A DNA stretch of 64,000 nucleotides from Prochlorococcus marinus CUG1438 (lineage in GTDB: Bacteria; Cyanobacteriota; Cyanobacteriia; PCC-6307; Cyanobiaceae). The stretch is taken from assembly GCA_017644325.1 (NCBI GenBank), contig JAEPLS010000001.1, forward strand, positions 806,001-870,000, in the 5' to 3' direction. A program made the translations under genes and the position numbers. The notes below the pieces were generated by a model. The model saw nothing but the letters and a program-made list of their open reading frames with translations. It did no database searches and was not told where the DNA came from. Of the stretch, positions 1 to 8,415 are shown one piece after another. The stretch's first letter is position 1. Each line of letters starts with the position of its first letter.

Positions 1-122
1 ATGGTTTAATAAAAGAGGGATGCCCTGCTGATTTCGTAATTCTGGATGCAGAAAGGTGGGCAGACATTTTTTCGAGTACTTTAAATAGAAAAGTATTTAT
101 TAAAGGCAAATTACATCAATAA
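1..122 (+). CDS. Amidohydrolase C-terminus, cytosine deaminase-like (5' truncated by window edge)
   Basis: Only the last 39 codons are present, read in the frame starting at base 3 and ending in TAA at 120-122. The peptide contains EGCPADFVILDAERW, which matches the C-terminal strand of the metal-dependent amidohydrolase superfamily (pattern G-x-x-ADxVxLD), where the segment packs against the composite beta-sandwich domain. Cytosine deaminase (CodA-type) proteins end this way, but dihydroorotase and other relatives share the feature. The metal ligands lie outside the window, so the substrate cannot be judged. Confidence 0.5.
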   Translation, partial: GLIKEGCPADFVILDAERWADIFSSTLNRKVFIKGKLHQ

Positions 123-158
123 TAGATTAAGTTAGATACAAGATAAAAAAATTTATTA

Positions 159-1514
159 ATGTTATCAAATAATCAAAAATTTAAAGATAAATTTAGGGAT
201 ATAAATAACCTAGAAATAATTGAAAGTGAAGCTGAAATTAAAAAACTATCAAAAGATTTTTATAACTACTCTCCAATTCTTACTAAAAAATTAGATGGAT
301 GCATTGCTGATTTAGTTGTAAGACCTAGTGATCATAATGCTGTAAAAAATGTGGCAGAAATTTGTTGGGAATTTTCTATACCTCTTACTTTAAGGGGTTC
401 AGGTACTGGTAATTATGGACAAGCGGTCCCTTTGTTTAGGGGAGTTGTAATGCAGATGAATCACTTTAATAAGTTAGAAGAATTTGATCCTGATACAGGT
501 TTTGTGAAAGTACAGTCTGGATGTTTAATGGGAGAATTGAATAAAGCATTAGAGAAATATGGGAGGGAATTAAGGTTACTTCCTAGTACTTGGAAAAGCG
601 CTACGATTGGAGGATTTGTTGCAGGAGGATCAGGAGGTATTGGATCGATTAGGTGGGGATTTTTAAGAGATCCTGGTAATCTGATAGGCTTAGAGGCAGT
701 AACTATGAATGAAAAACCTGAATTGTTAATTTTTGATGCTGAAGAATCTGAACCTTTGAATCATGCTTATGGGACTAATGGAATAATTACTTCTTTATTA
801 CTTGCTACTGATATCAAACGTAAGTGGTATTCTATGGTTATCCACTGTATTGAATTTGAAAAAACAATAGAAATATTAAAAACTCTTACTAGTGCAGCAC
901 TTGATCTGAAATTAGGAGCAATTTTGGAAGAAGAAATTGTAGAACAAATGCCTACATGGTTTAGAAGTAATTTTAGAGGTCATAAATTATTGATTCAATC
1001 TACTCTTGGAGGAATAAAAACCATAGAGCTGATTTGTAAAAAATTTAAAGTTGAATCTTCCGTTCTTGGAGAAGAAGAAAAACTCATTAATGGAATTTCT
1101 GAAGTTGTTTGGAATCATACAACCCTGCATATGAGGTCGAAAGATAAAAATTGGACATATCTTCAGATGCTTTTGCCCATGAATAATGAACTAGAATTGA
1201 TTTACTTTTTGAAAAAAAAATGGGGTAAAAAAGTTCTTTGGCATATAGAAGCAGTCTCTCAGCAAGGATTACCACGATTAGCTGCTTTGCCTGTACTTAA
1301 GTGGAACGGGGAAGAAGAATTAAATGAAATAATAGAAGATTGTAAGAAACTTGGAGCTTTTATTTTTAATCCCCATGTTTTAACTGTCGAAGGCGGTGGT
1401 CTTGGGGTGGTGGACGCTGATCAAGTAAAAGCAAAACTAAAATTTGATCCTAAAGGGCTTTTAAACCCCGGTAAATTAGAGGGTTGGTCAATAAAAGAAC
1501 AATTTAATATTTAA
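159..1514 (+). CDS. FAD-binding oxidoreductase, GlcD/FAD_binding_4 family
   Basis: The 451-residue protein has the PCMH-type FAD-binding fold. LRGSGTGNYG at about residues 78-87 is the pyrophosphate-binding turn of glycolate-oxidase GlcD and related flavin dehydrogenases, and GGFVAGGSGGIGS at about 151-163 is the second FAD loop. The C-terminus has the family signature FDPKGLLNPGK. No iron-sulfur (GlcF-like) partner lies next to it, so it is a stand-alone soluble oxidase or dehydrogenase whose hydroxy-acid substrate is unknown. It follows the amidohydrolase by 36 bases and its stop overlaps that of folC, which converges from the other strand, by 4 bases. The family assignment is secure; the reaction is not. 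Confidence 0.8.
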   Translation: MLSNNQKFKDKFRDINNLEIIESEAEIKKLSKDFYNYSPILTKKLDGCIADLVVRPSDHNAVKNVAEICWEFSIPLTLRGSGTGNYGQAVPLFRGVVMQMNHFNKLEEFDPDTGFVKVQSGCLMGELNKALEKYGRELRLLPSTWKSATIGGFVAGGSGGIGSIRWGFLRDPGNLIGLEAVTMNEKPELLIFDAEESEPLNHAYGTNGIITSLLLATDIKRKWYSMVIHCIEFEKTIEILKTLTSAALDLKLGAILEEEIVEQMPTWFRSNFRGHKLLIQSTLGGIKTIELICKKFKVESSVLGEEEKLINGISEVVWNHTTLHMRSKDKNWTYLQMLLPMNNELELIYFLKKKWGKKVLWHIEAVSQQGLPRLAALPVLKWNGEEELNEIIEDCKKLGAFIFNPHVLTVEGGGLGVVDADQVKAKLKFDPKGLLNPGKLEGWSIKEQFNI

Positions 1515-2743
1515 CCATTGTGCTTATTTGCAAATTTAATAAATTCAGCTACTAAATAAATAGAACCTGTTAAAACAGGATGATTAGTTGGCCACTTCTT
1601 AAGGGTAAATAAATACTCAATTGCAAATTCAAATTTTTCAAACTCAATTATTTTTTGAGAGTCAATTTCTTTAATATGAGGTAGATCCTTTAATTGCCAA
1701 CTAGGGTGGTTTGGGACTGGCACAAGTAATAATGAATCATTTTTCTCAAGAAGTGTTTTTAATATTGAGTACATATCTTTTTGTCTTTGGACACCTAAAA
1801 TCCAATAAATTCCTTCTTCTTCATTTTGCCAATTGCTTCGCTCGATTGAGAGTGCTTTTGCCGCTGGATAATTATGAGCACAATCTACAAGAATTTTTTT
1901 GTTTGAATAATTTATTATTTCTAACCTTCCATTCCAAGTTGTTTTTTTAAGACCTTCAGATATATATTTTTCTTTAATATTAAATCCAAATTTATTGAGA
2001 GCTTCAATTGCTCCAACGGCGACGGAAGCATTTTGTCTTTGGAAAATTCCTTTTAAACCAAGCTCATAGCTTTTTGAAATTGAATCCTTCCAGATAATTT
2101 CTGCTCCAACCTCTTCCACTTTTTTGTTAATTAAATTTTCAACTTTACTGTTTTGAAAGCATGAGATAACAATTGAGTTTTTTTCAATAACGGCTAATTT
2201 TTCCTTGGCAATTTTCTCAATCGTATCTCCAAGAAATTCTTTATGGTCTAAGCCAATATTCCCAATAGCAATTATTGGTCTTAATTTATGGGCTGTTGTC
2301 GCGTCTAATCGTCCTCCTAATCCAGCTTCAAGAATGAGTAATTCAACTTTTTTATCGTCAAAAAAATTCAGTGCGCAACAAATAATTTTTTCAAAAGGAG
2401 TTAATTCATATTTCGCAAAATTTTCTTCAATCAATGTATAGATTTTTTCAAAATCAGTTTTGTTAATATTTTTTTTATTAACCCTAATCCTCTCACATAC
2501 ATCAAAAAGATGCGGAGAAGTAGTTACTCCAAAAATTTTTTTTGATTCAAAAAGTATACTTTCTAAATATGCTGCGATTGAACCTTTCCCATTGGTTCCA
2601 ATAATTTGTATTGCAGGTATATTTTTGCAAGGATTGCCTAGTTCTTGAAGTGCTTTTTTAATTCTAGATAAACCTAACTTGATATTATCCCTTTCATTTT
2701 TGGGTGACATTAATTCAAAAAATTTTAAATTTGCATTTTTCAA
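1511..2743 (-). CDS. folC: Bifunctional folylpolyglutamate synthase / dihydrofolate synthase
   Basis: FolC adds glutamate to dihydropteroate and folates in the cytoplasm using ATP. The 410-residue protein shows the Mur-ligase-type P-loop GTNGKGS at residues 49-55, TSPHL at 75-79 and EAGLGGRLDATTA starting near residue 139, which are folate ligase signatures. Length is normal for bacterial FolC. It lies 11 bases downstream of argD on the same strand, so the two are probably co-transcribed behind tRNA-Leu. Its 3' end overlaps the flavin oxidase gene by 4 bases. Confidence 0.93.
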   Translation of the reverse strand: MKNANLKFFELMSPKNERDNIKLGLSRIKKALQELGNPCKNIPAIQIIGTNGKGSIAAYLESILFESKKIFGVTTSPHLFDVCERIRVNKKNINKTDFEKIYTLIEENFAKYELTPFEKIICCALNFFDDKKVELLILEAGLGGRLDATTAHKLRPIIAIGNIGLDHKEFLGDTIEKIAKEKLAVIEKNSIVISCFQNSKVENLINKKVEEVGAEIIWKDSISKSYELGLKGIFQRQNASVAVGAIEALNKFGFNIKEKYISEGLKKTTWNGRLEIINYSNKKILVDCAHNYPAAKALSIERSNWQNEEEGIYWILGVQRQKDMYSILKTLLEKNDSLLLVPVPNHPSWQLKDLPHIKEIDSQKIIEFEKFEFAIEYLFTLKKWPTNHPVLTGSIYLVAEFIKFANKHNG

Positions 2744-2754
2744 AATTAAAATCT

Positions 2755-3930
2755 TTATAATTTATCAAAAATTGAATTTAGCTTATCTAAAAGAATATTA
2801 ATTTCTCTTCGAGATATAACTAGTGGTGGAACAATCCTTACAACATTTCCTCCTGCAGGAACTACTAGTAAGCCTTTATCAAAAGCTTCTAATGTAATTA
2901 TTTTTGCATCAGCATAATTTTCATTGATAACAAGACCTTGTATTAAACCTAGTCCTCTTTTACCTCTAATAATATTTGGAAATTTTTTTGACAATTCTTC
3001 AAACCCAGCTCTTAATTGTTGCCCTCTTAGATAAACATTATGGATAAGATTTCTTCTATTTATTTCTTCCAATACAGTTAAGGCAGCTTTACAGGCGAAT
3101 GGGTTCCCTCCAAAAGTGCTTGCATGATCTCCTGGAGTAAAAATGTTAGCTTTTTCTTTTACTAGTAATGCTCCAATTGCATGGCCCCCTCCTAATCCTT
3201 TGGCGAGGGTGAATCCATCAGGTTCAATTCCTAAATTCTCATAACCCCACATTTTTCCAGTTCGACCTACCCCACTTTGGACCTCATCTAAAATGAGAAG
3301 AGAATTATATTTATTACATATATCTCTTAGTTTTTTAAAAAATATTTTACTTCCTGGAATTACCCCCCCCTCTCCTTGTATTGGTTCAACTAATACACCT
3401 GAAATCTTTTGACCATTATTTTTACAATCTTCAAATAATTTTTTTACTGAATCAAAATTGTTAAATTCAAAAAACTTAAACCCTTTTATCATAGGTTCGA
3501 AACCTTGCTGATATTTGGGCTGACCAGTCGCACTCAAGGCTGCCAAAGTTCTACCATGAAAGCTGGATTTTGCCGCTAGAATAATAGACTCTTTACCCTC
3601 ATTTGTTGTATTCCCAAATTTCTTAATTAATTTAATAGCTGATTCATTTGCTTCTGCGCCACTATTGCAGAAAAAAACGCTTTCGGCACAACTCATATTC
3701 GTTAGAGTTCGGCTTAATTGTTCTTGTTCTTCAATGTGGTAGAGATTTGATATGTGTTGAATCTTTTTTAGTTGCGTTGATAGCCTCCTTCTTAAAACTC
3801 TGTCGCTATGACCGAGGCTACAAGTCGCTATACCTGCAACTGCATCAAGATACTTTTTACCTTTTTTATCCCATAGCCAACAGCCTTTTCCTTTTTTAAA
3901 AGATATATCGAATCGACTATAGGTATCCAT
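2755..3930 (-). CDS. argD: Acetylornithine aminotransferase
   Basis: ArgD is a class III PLP aminotransferase of arginine synthesis that converts N-acetylglutamate semialdehyde to N-acetylornithine. The protein of 391 residues starts MDTYSRF. SGAEANESA (about 90-98), LLILDEVQSGVGRTG (about 211-225) and the PLP lysine in TLAKGLGGG (about residue 244) are all present. The reading frame is open upstream to 4011, but that part is the tRNA-Leu gene read as protein, so the ATG at 3928-3930 is the true start. That ATG is only five bases after the tRNA 3' end, so the mature mRNA probably has almost no leader. argF, a later arginine gene, lies far away at 39.2 kb. Confidence 0.95.
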   Translation of the reverse strand: MDTYSRFDISFKKGKGCWLWDKKGKKYLDAVAGIATCSLGHSDRVLRRRLSTQLKKIQHISNLYHIEEQEQLSRTLTNMSCAESVFFCNSGAEANESAIKLIKKFGNTTNEGKESIILAAKSSFHGRTLAALSATGQPKYQQGFEPMIKGFKFFEFNNFDSVKKLFEDCKNNGQKISGVLVEPIQGEGGVIPGSKIFFKKLRDICNKYNSLLILDEVQSGVGRTGKMWGYENLGIEPDGFTLAKGLGGGHAIGALLVKEKANIFTPGDHASTFGGNPFACKAALTVLEEINRRNLIHNVYLRGQQLRAGFEELSKKFPNIIRGKRGLGLIQGLVINENYADAKIITLEAFDKGLLVVPAGGNVVRIVPPLVISRREINILLDKLNSIFDKL

Positions 3931-3935
3931 CAAAG

Positions 3936-4017
3936 TGGGAGCGGTCGGACTTGAACCGACATACCCGAAGGTGCCGCATTTTGAGTGCGGTGCGTCTACC
4001 AATTCCACCACGCTCCC
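3936..4017 (-). tRNA. tRNA-Leu (anticodon CAA)
   Basis: The reverse strand gives an 82-base class II tRNA. The acceptor arms GGGAGCG and CGCTCCC pair perfectly and are followed by discriminator A. The anticodon stem CCGCA/TGCGG encloses loop CTCAAAA, giving anticodon CAA, which reads UUG. A variable arm typical of tRNA-Leu follows, then the T arm with GGTTCAAGTCC. The 3' CCA is not encoded. argD begins five bases downstream on the same strand. Confidence 0.97.
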
Positions 4018-4296
4018 AAGGCTTTTGAAAAATAATGAACTTTTCTATTATAACAAAAATCATTTTATTGACTATGCGCTTGGTAATGGAAGATCCACAA
4101 AATCTCGCTAGTTATTTTTTAAAATCTATTAGATTCATATTTATTGGATTTACTGATAAGAATAAGATAAAAATGAAAATGTAAACACTATTGATACATT
4201 ATTGCGACTAAAAGCAAATGAAAGTCTTTTTTTTTAAGAAGTTTGCTTCATAATTAGTAATATTATGTTATGATAAATTTATATTTAAAAAGAACA

Positions 4297-4404
4297 ATGT
4301 CTAAGACTCAAGCAAAAAAATTATCTTTAAAATTTGCACCTTATCTATTTATTGCGGTAACTGTTTTGACAGCATTTGGGTCTAATAATGGGATTTGGGT
4401 ATGA
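4297..4404 (+). CDS. Small single-span membrane peptide, 35 aa
   Basis: ATG at 4297 opens a 35-codon frame ending TGA at 4402-4404. The peptide has a basic start (MSKTQAKKLSLKF) followed by a hydrophobic stretch APYLFIAVTVLTAFG, so it looks like an N-in single-pass membrane peptide. I do not recognise it: it does not match the small photosystem, cytochrome b6f or NDH subunits I can recall. Support for it being real comes from the next frame, which starts at the overlapping ATGA, and from a TATGAT -10-like hexamer around 4270. It fills part of a gap of over 500 bases between tRNA-Leu and murA. Confidence 0.5.
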   Translation: MSKTQAKKLSLKFAPYLFIAVTVLTAFGSNNGIWV

Positions 4405-4511
4405 ATGGATATAAATTTAGTGGTTTAAATAAATTATGGTCTAGTCGCTTTTTAGTGTTGTTCTTACTTTTTTTAGGCTGTATTTCACTTATCAATATTG
4501 CTTACGTTTAG
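4401..4511 (+). CDS. Small single-span membrane peptide, 36 aa, coupled to the preceding gene
   Basis: ATG at 4401-4403 overlaps the TGA of the preceding small gene in an ATGA arrangement, the usual sign of translational coupling. The 36-residue product starts MNGYKFSGLNKLWSSR and ends in one hydrophobic segment, FLVLFLLFLGCISLINIAYV, preceded by basic residues, which predicts one transmembrane helix with the N-terminus in the cytoplasm. I do not recognise the family. The two peptides could form a membrane hetero-pair, which is inference from coupling only. Confidence 0.45.
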   Translation: MNGYKFSGLNKLWSSRFLVLFLLFLGCISLINIAYV

Positions 4512-4550
4512 GTTAATTTACTGAGTTTAAAAGAATTTAATTGTTGTAAA

Positions 4551-5921
4551 TTAAGCTGCTTTTACTTTTGAGATAGCTTCTGATCTAGGGTCAAGTATAA
4601 TTTCATTCGCTTTAAAATTACTTTTACTTGTCTCTCTAATAATTTCGATACCTAATTTTTTTAGTTTTAATTCAAAATTTTCATAACCTCTATCTAAATG
4701 TTCTAATCCGTAGATCTTACTACTACCTTTTGCGATTATTCCTGCAATTATTAATGCGGCTGATGACCTTAAATCCGAGCCAAATAGATCCATTCCATTT
4801 ATTTTTCTAACACCTTTGATGTGAGCGACGTTTTTGTTGAGTTTTATATTTGCCCCCATTTTATTAAGAAAATTAATATGATTCATTCTGTTTTCGAAAA
4901 TTGTTTCAGTTATCTTTGATTCACCCTTGGCAATAGTCATCAAAACTGTAAATGGTGCCTGCAAATCAGTGGGAAATCCTGGGAAGGGTGCTGTGTCAAT
5001 ATCTACTCCATTAATCTCTTTACCCTTGATTGTTATTGAATTACCATTAATTGTTATTTTACTCCCACTCTCTTTAAGTTTTTTCGTTACCGCTTCAAGA
5101 TGAATAGGAATCACAGGAGAAATTGTTATGGAAGAGAAAGTTGCGGCGGCAGCTATTAGAAAAGTTCCAGCCTCTATTCTGTCTGGAATTACTTTATGAG
5201 TACAACCACCAAGTTTATTAACACCATCAATAATTATTGTTTCTTTACCAGAATCGTAAATTTTTGCTCCCATTTTATTGAGCATTTGGCATAAATCCTG
5301 AATTTCAGGTTCTCTTGCAGCATTCTCAATAGTAGTTCTTCCCTCTGCTAATGATGCAGCCATTATTAAAGTTTCAGTTGCGCCAACACTAGGGCACTTT
5401 AATTTTATATGGGCACCATTTAATTTATTTTTCCTACCTTTTATTTTTGCTTTGACAATTTTTTCTTCAATAATTATTTCGGCTCCAAGTGCTTTAAGCC
5501 CATTTATGTGCTCAACTATTGGTCTTGAACCAATATCGCACCCTCCAGGCAAAGGGACTTTAGCCTTTCCAAATTTAGTTAATAGTGGACCTATACAAAA
5601 GAAACTAGCTCTTAGTCCATTAAAAAGTTCATCTGGAAGTTCCTTGAAAGAAATATTTTTCGAATCTATCTCTAATTTATTTTTTTCAAATAATAAATCA
5701 ACTCCTAAATTTTTAAGGATATTCTCCATCTTTTCAATATCAGTAAGACGAGGAACATTTTCAAGAATTATTTTTTCATTAGTTAGCAATGATGCGGCCA
5801 ATAATACTAATGCAGAATTCTTTGCACCACTTATTTCAACTGTTCCATTTAATTTACCTTGACCAACAACATTTAAGTTTTGCGATTCAGAATATGATTT
5901 ATTTCTGCTTTCCCAAATCAT
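4551..5921 (-). CDS. murA: UDP-N-acetylglucosamine 1-carboxyvinyltransferase
   Basis: MurA transfers enolpyruvate from PEP to UDP-GlcNAc, the first committed step of peptidoglycan synthesis in the cytoplasm. The 456-residue protein carries SGAKNSA at 31-37 (substrate-binding lysine and asparagine) and LPGGCDIGSRP with the catalytic cysteine at about residue 128, so the fosfomycin-sensitive Cys form is expected. It is a little longer than E. coli MurA (about 419) because of a short N-terminal leader before LNVVGQGKLNG and a C-terminal tail. It is divergent from the SpoU methyltransferase gene. Confidence 0.95.
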   Translation of the reverse strand: MIWESRNKSYSESQNLNVVGQGKLNGTVEISGAKNSALVLLAASLLTNEKIILENVPRLTDIEKMENILKNLGVDLLFEKNKLEIDSKNISFKELPDELFNGLRASFFCIGPLLTKFGKAKVPLPGGCDIGSRPIVEHINGLKALGAEIIIEEKIVKAKIKGRKNKLNGAHIKLKCPSVGATETLIMAASLAEGRTTIENAAREPEIQDLCQMLNKMGAKIYDSGKETIIIDGVNKLGGCTHKVIPDRIEAGTFLIAAAATFSSITISPVIPIHLEAVTKKLKESGSKITINGNSITIKGKEINGVDIDTAPFPGFPTDLQAPFTVLMTIAKGESKITETIFENRMNHINFLNKMGANIKLNKNVAHIKGVRKINGMDLFGSDLRSSAALIIAGIIAKGSSKIYGLEHLDRGYENFELKLKKLGIEIIRETSKSNFKANEIILDPRSEAISKVKAA

Positions 5922-5975
5922 TAATACTTAATTTTTTATTAGATTCATGATGACAAAATAAGAATACTTAGTCTA

Positions 5976-6051
5976 CCCCATGTAACGTGGGGAATATTAA
6001 TAAAAAATAAAAAATTTGTTTATTAAAAAAGCAAATAAACTTTTAAAAGTT
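5976..6051. other. Short hairpin and palindrome in the murA/spoU divergent spacer
   Basis: Between the two divergent genes there is a 7-bp hairpin CCCCATG-TAA-CGTGGGG (5976-5992, one G-U type pair) and a perfect 14-bp palindrome AACTTTTAAAAGTT (6038-6051). Both would sit in the promoter and leader region of one or both genes. They could be regulator sites or leader structure. No T-run follows the hairpin on the plus strand, so a terminator is unlikely. Confidence 0.3.
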
Positions 6052-6109
6052 ATTGATCAAAACTTTTACGGAATTAAAATGTAGTTGATAACAAATTTTC
6101 AAATTACTC

Positions 6110-6955
6110 ATAGAAAATACTTTTTTAAAAATAACTAGTAAAAACAATAATCTAGTTAAAAGATTTAGATCATTTAAAAGTGGATCGTCCCCAAAAGATC
6201 AAAACTTTTTTTGCATAGAGGGTACACATCTTATTGAAGAATTGTTGAAGTCTGGAAAAAATCCCTCTAAAATTTTAGTTACCGAAAAATGGCTAAAAAA
6301 GAATCAAAATCTAAGCAAAAAATTTAATCAGTCATTAATAAATACTGTCTCAGAGGATGTTTTGGCATCTGCGATTTCAACAATTAATCCAGATGGTATA
6401 GCAGCCTTGGTAGAGATTTCAGCAATTCCTAATTATCAATTTAATAGAAAAGATGATTTTGTTCTTGTTCTCGACAGGATTCAAGATCCAGGGAATATGG
6501 GTAATCTTTTTAGAACTGCTTTAGCTGCTGGTGTTGATGCAATTTTTTTAGCTGGTGGTGCGCACCCATTAGGCCAAAAGGTGTTAAGGGCATCTTCTGG
6601 TGCGGTTTTTCATTTGCCGTTTTTAAGATTTGATGGAACTGAAGAAGAAATATTAAAAACTTTATTAAATTCTTTATATGAATTGTCAAATCTTGGATTT
6701 AAGATTTTTTCTACTAGTAGCCATAATGAAAGTTCAAAAAACTCTTCAAAACCTTATTGGGAAATTGATTGGACTAAGTCCACTGCATTAATTTTGGGTA
6801 ATGAGGGTCGAGGTATTCATAAAAAAATTCAAGAAGCTTTTAATGAAACAATTACAATTCCGCATAGTAAGCTTGTAGAATCTTTGAATGTGGCTTGTGT
6901 TGCAGTTCCGTTATTACTAGAACGAAAAAGAGTCGCATACACCTCTAATAAATAA
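6110..6955 (+). CDS. SpoU/TrmH-family RNA 2'-O-methyltransferase
   Basis: This SPOUT enzyme methylates a ribose 2'-OH in rRNA or tRNA with SAM. The catalytic part has the three TrmH motifs: DRIQDPGNMGNLFRTA, ALILGNEGRG and IPHSKLVESLNVACVA. The first ordinary start is TTG at 6242, but the family's N-terminal RNA-binding domain (ITSKNNNLVKRFRSF and FFCIEGTHLIEELL) is encoded in the same frame upstream, back to a stop at 6089. There is no ATG, GTG or TTG in that stretch. I place the start at ATA 6110 (ATA-GAA-AAT-ACT), giving about 281 residues, as the best guess. Starting at 6242 would delete the conserved N-domain. lpdA follows after 8 bases. Confidence 0.75.
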   Translation: MENTFLKITSKNNNLVKRFRSFKSGSSPKDQNFFCIEGTHLIEELLKSGKNPSKILVTEKWLKKNQNLSKKFNQSLINTVSEDVLASAISTINPDGIAALVEISAIPNYQFNRKDDFVLVLDRIQDPGNMGNLFRTALAAGVDAIFLAGGAHPLGQKVLRASSGAVFHLPFLRFDGTEEEILKTLLNSLYELSNLGFKIFSTSSHNESSKNSSKPYWEIDWTKSTALILGNEGRGIHKKIQEAFNETITIPHSKLVESLNVACVAVPLLLERKRVAYTSNK

Positions 6956-6963
6956 ATAAAAAA

Positions 6964-8403
6964 GTGACTGATTCAAGTTTTGATTTTGATTTAATCGTAA
7001 TAGGAGCAGGATATGGAGGTTTTGATGCCGCTAAACATGCTGCTGGTAAGGGACTAAAAGTCGCAATTGTAGAATCTTCTGATATGGGAGGTACTTGTGT
7101 TAACAAGGGTTGTGTCCCCTCTAAAGCTCTTTTGGCTGCAAGTGGAAAAGTCAGAGAAATAGCTGATTATGAACATTTAGCTAAATTTGGTATTCATGCT
7201 TCCCCAGTAAGGTTCGAGAGATCAAAAATTGCAGATCATGCAAATAATTTAGTTTTAAATGTTAGAGAAAATTTGACGAAAACTCTTAAAAGAAGTGGAG
7301 TTGAAATTATTTTGGGCATTGGCAGAATTGAAGGAAATCAAAAAGTAGGTGTAAGAGATAAAAACGGAATTGATAAAATTTTCACATGTAAGAATATTGT
7401 TATAGCGACTGGTTCTTCGCCTTTTGTTCCTCGTGGAATAACTTTGGATAATAGGACTGTCTTTACTAGTGATGATGCGGTTAAACTTGAATGGCTTCCA
7501 AGATGGATAGCTATTATTGGAAGCGGATATATAGGATTAGAATTTGCTGATGTTTATACCGCGCTTGGTTGTGAAGTTACCATGATCGAGGCTTTGGAAA
7601 ATATTATGCCAACATTTGATCCTGATATCACAAAAATTGCAAAGAAGAACCTTATTCAAGCAAGAGATATAGACACGAAATCAAATGTCTTTGCGACAAA
7701 AATAACACCTGGATGTCCTGTAAAAATAGAACTCACAGATGCTAAATCTAAGGAAGTTGTAGAAACTTTAGAAGTTGACGCTGTTCTAGTGGCAACTGGC
7801 AGAAGTCCTAATAGTAATAACTTAAATCTTGAGTCGGTTGGGATCGAAACAGTAAGAGGTTTTATTCCTATAGATGATCAAATGAGAGTTAAGAATAGTG
7901 ATGAAATAATACCTAATATTTGGGCTGTTGGAGATGTAACAGGCAAACTAATGCTTGCTCATACAGCTGCAGCGCAAGGAACTATTGCTGTTGATAATAT
8001 TTGCGGTGGTAACGTCGAAATTAACTATAAAAGTATCCCTGCGGCAACCTTTACTCATCCTGAGATAAGTTCAGTTGGTCTTTCTGAAGCCGAAGCTAAG
8101 GAGTTATCTGCGAAAGAAAATTTTAATTTGGGAGTTGTTAAAAGTTTCTTCAAGGCTAATTCAAAAGCGTTGGCTGAATTGGAGAGTGATGGATTATTAA
8201 AGTTGATTTTCAATAAAGATAATGGGAAAGTTTTAGGTGCTCATATTTACGGGTTACATGCAGCTGATTTGATTCAAGAAATTTCGAACGCTATTTCAAG
8301 GAACCAAGATGTAATTGAATTATCTAAAGAAGTTCATACTCATCCTACTCTTAGTGAAGTAGTTGAGGTCGCATATAAACAAGCGGCTTCTCAAATAAAA
8401 TAA
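6964..8403 (+). CDS. lpdA: Dihydrolipoamide dehydrogenase (E3)
   Basis: LpdA reoxidises dihydrolipoamide of the pyruvate dehydrogenase complex (and glycine cleavage system) with NAD+, using FAD and a redox disulfide. The 479-residue protein starts at GTG. It has the FAD-binding GAGYGG near residue 15, the redox-active GTCVNKGCVPSK with Cys45 and Cys50, a second Rossmann motif GSGYIGLEFAD, ATGRSPN, and the C-terminal active-site HTHPTLSEV. pdhA, the E1-alpha partner, is at 17 kb. trpC follows 12 bases downstream. Confidence 0.95.
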   Translation: MTDSSFDFDLIVIGAGYGGFDAAKHAAGKGLKVAIVESSDMGGTCVNKGCVPSKALLAASGKVREIADYEHLAKFGIHASPVRFERSKIADHANNLVLNVRENLTKTLKRSGVEIILGIGRIEGNQKVGVRDKNGIDKIFTCKNIVIATGSSPFVPRGITLDNRTVFTSDDAVKLEWLPRWIAIIGSGYIGLEFADVYTALGCEVTMIEALENIMPTFDPDITKIAKKNLIQARDIDTKSNVFATKITPGCPVKIELTDAKSKEVVETLEVDAVLVATGRSPNSNNLNLESVGIETVRGFIPIDDQMRVKNSDEIIPNIWAVGDVTGKLMLAHTAAAQGTIAVDNICGGNVEINYKSIPAATFTHPEISSVGLSEAEAKELSAKENFNLGVVKSFFKANSKALAELESDGLLKLIFNKDNGKVLGAHIYGLHAADLIQEISNAISRNQDVIELSKEVHTHPTLSEVVEVAYKQAASQIK

Positions 8404-8415
8404 TATCTAAAATTA

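Noticed and set aside
3931-4011. N-terminal extension of ArgD (MVELVDAPHSKCGTFGYVGS...)
   Set aside because: This stretch is the tRNA-Leu gene read in frame; the tRNA is complete and the ATG at 3928-3930 is the correct start.
4086-4184. 32-codon ATG frame starting MEDPQNLASYFLKSIR
   Set aside because: It has no coupling to a neighbour and no recognisable signal; too little support compared with the pair at 4297-4511.
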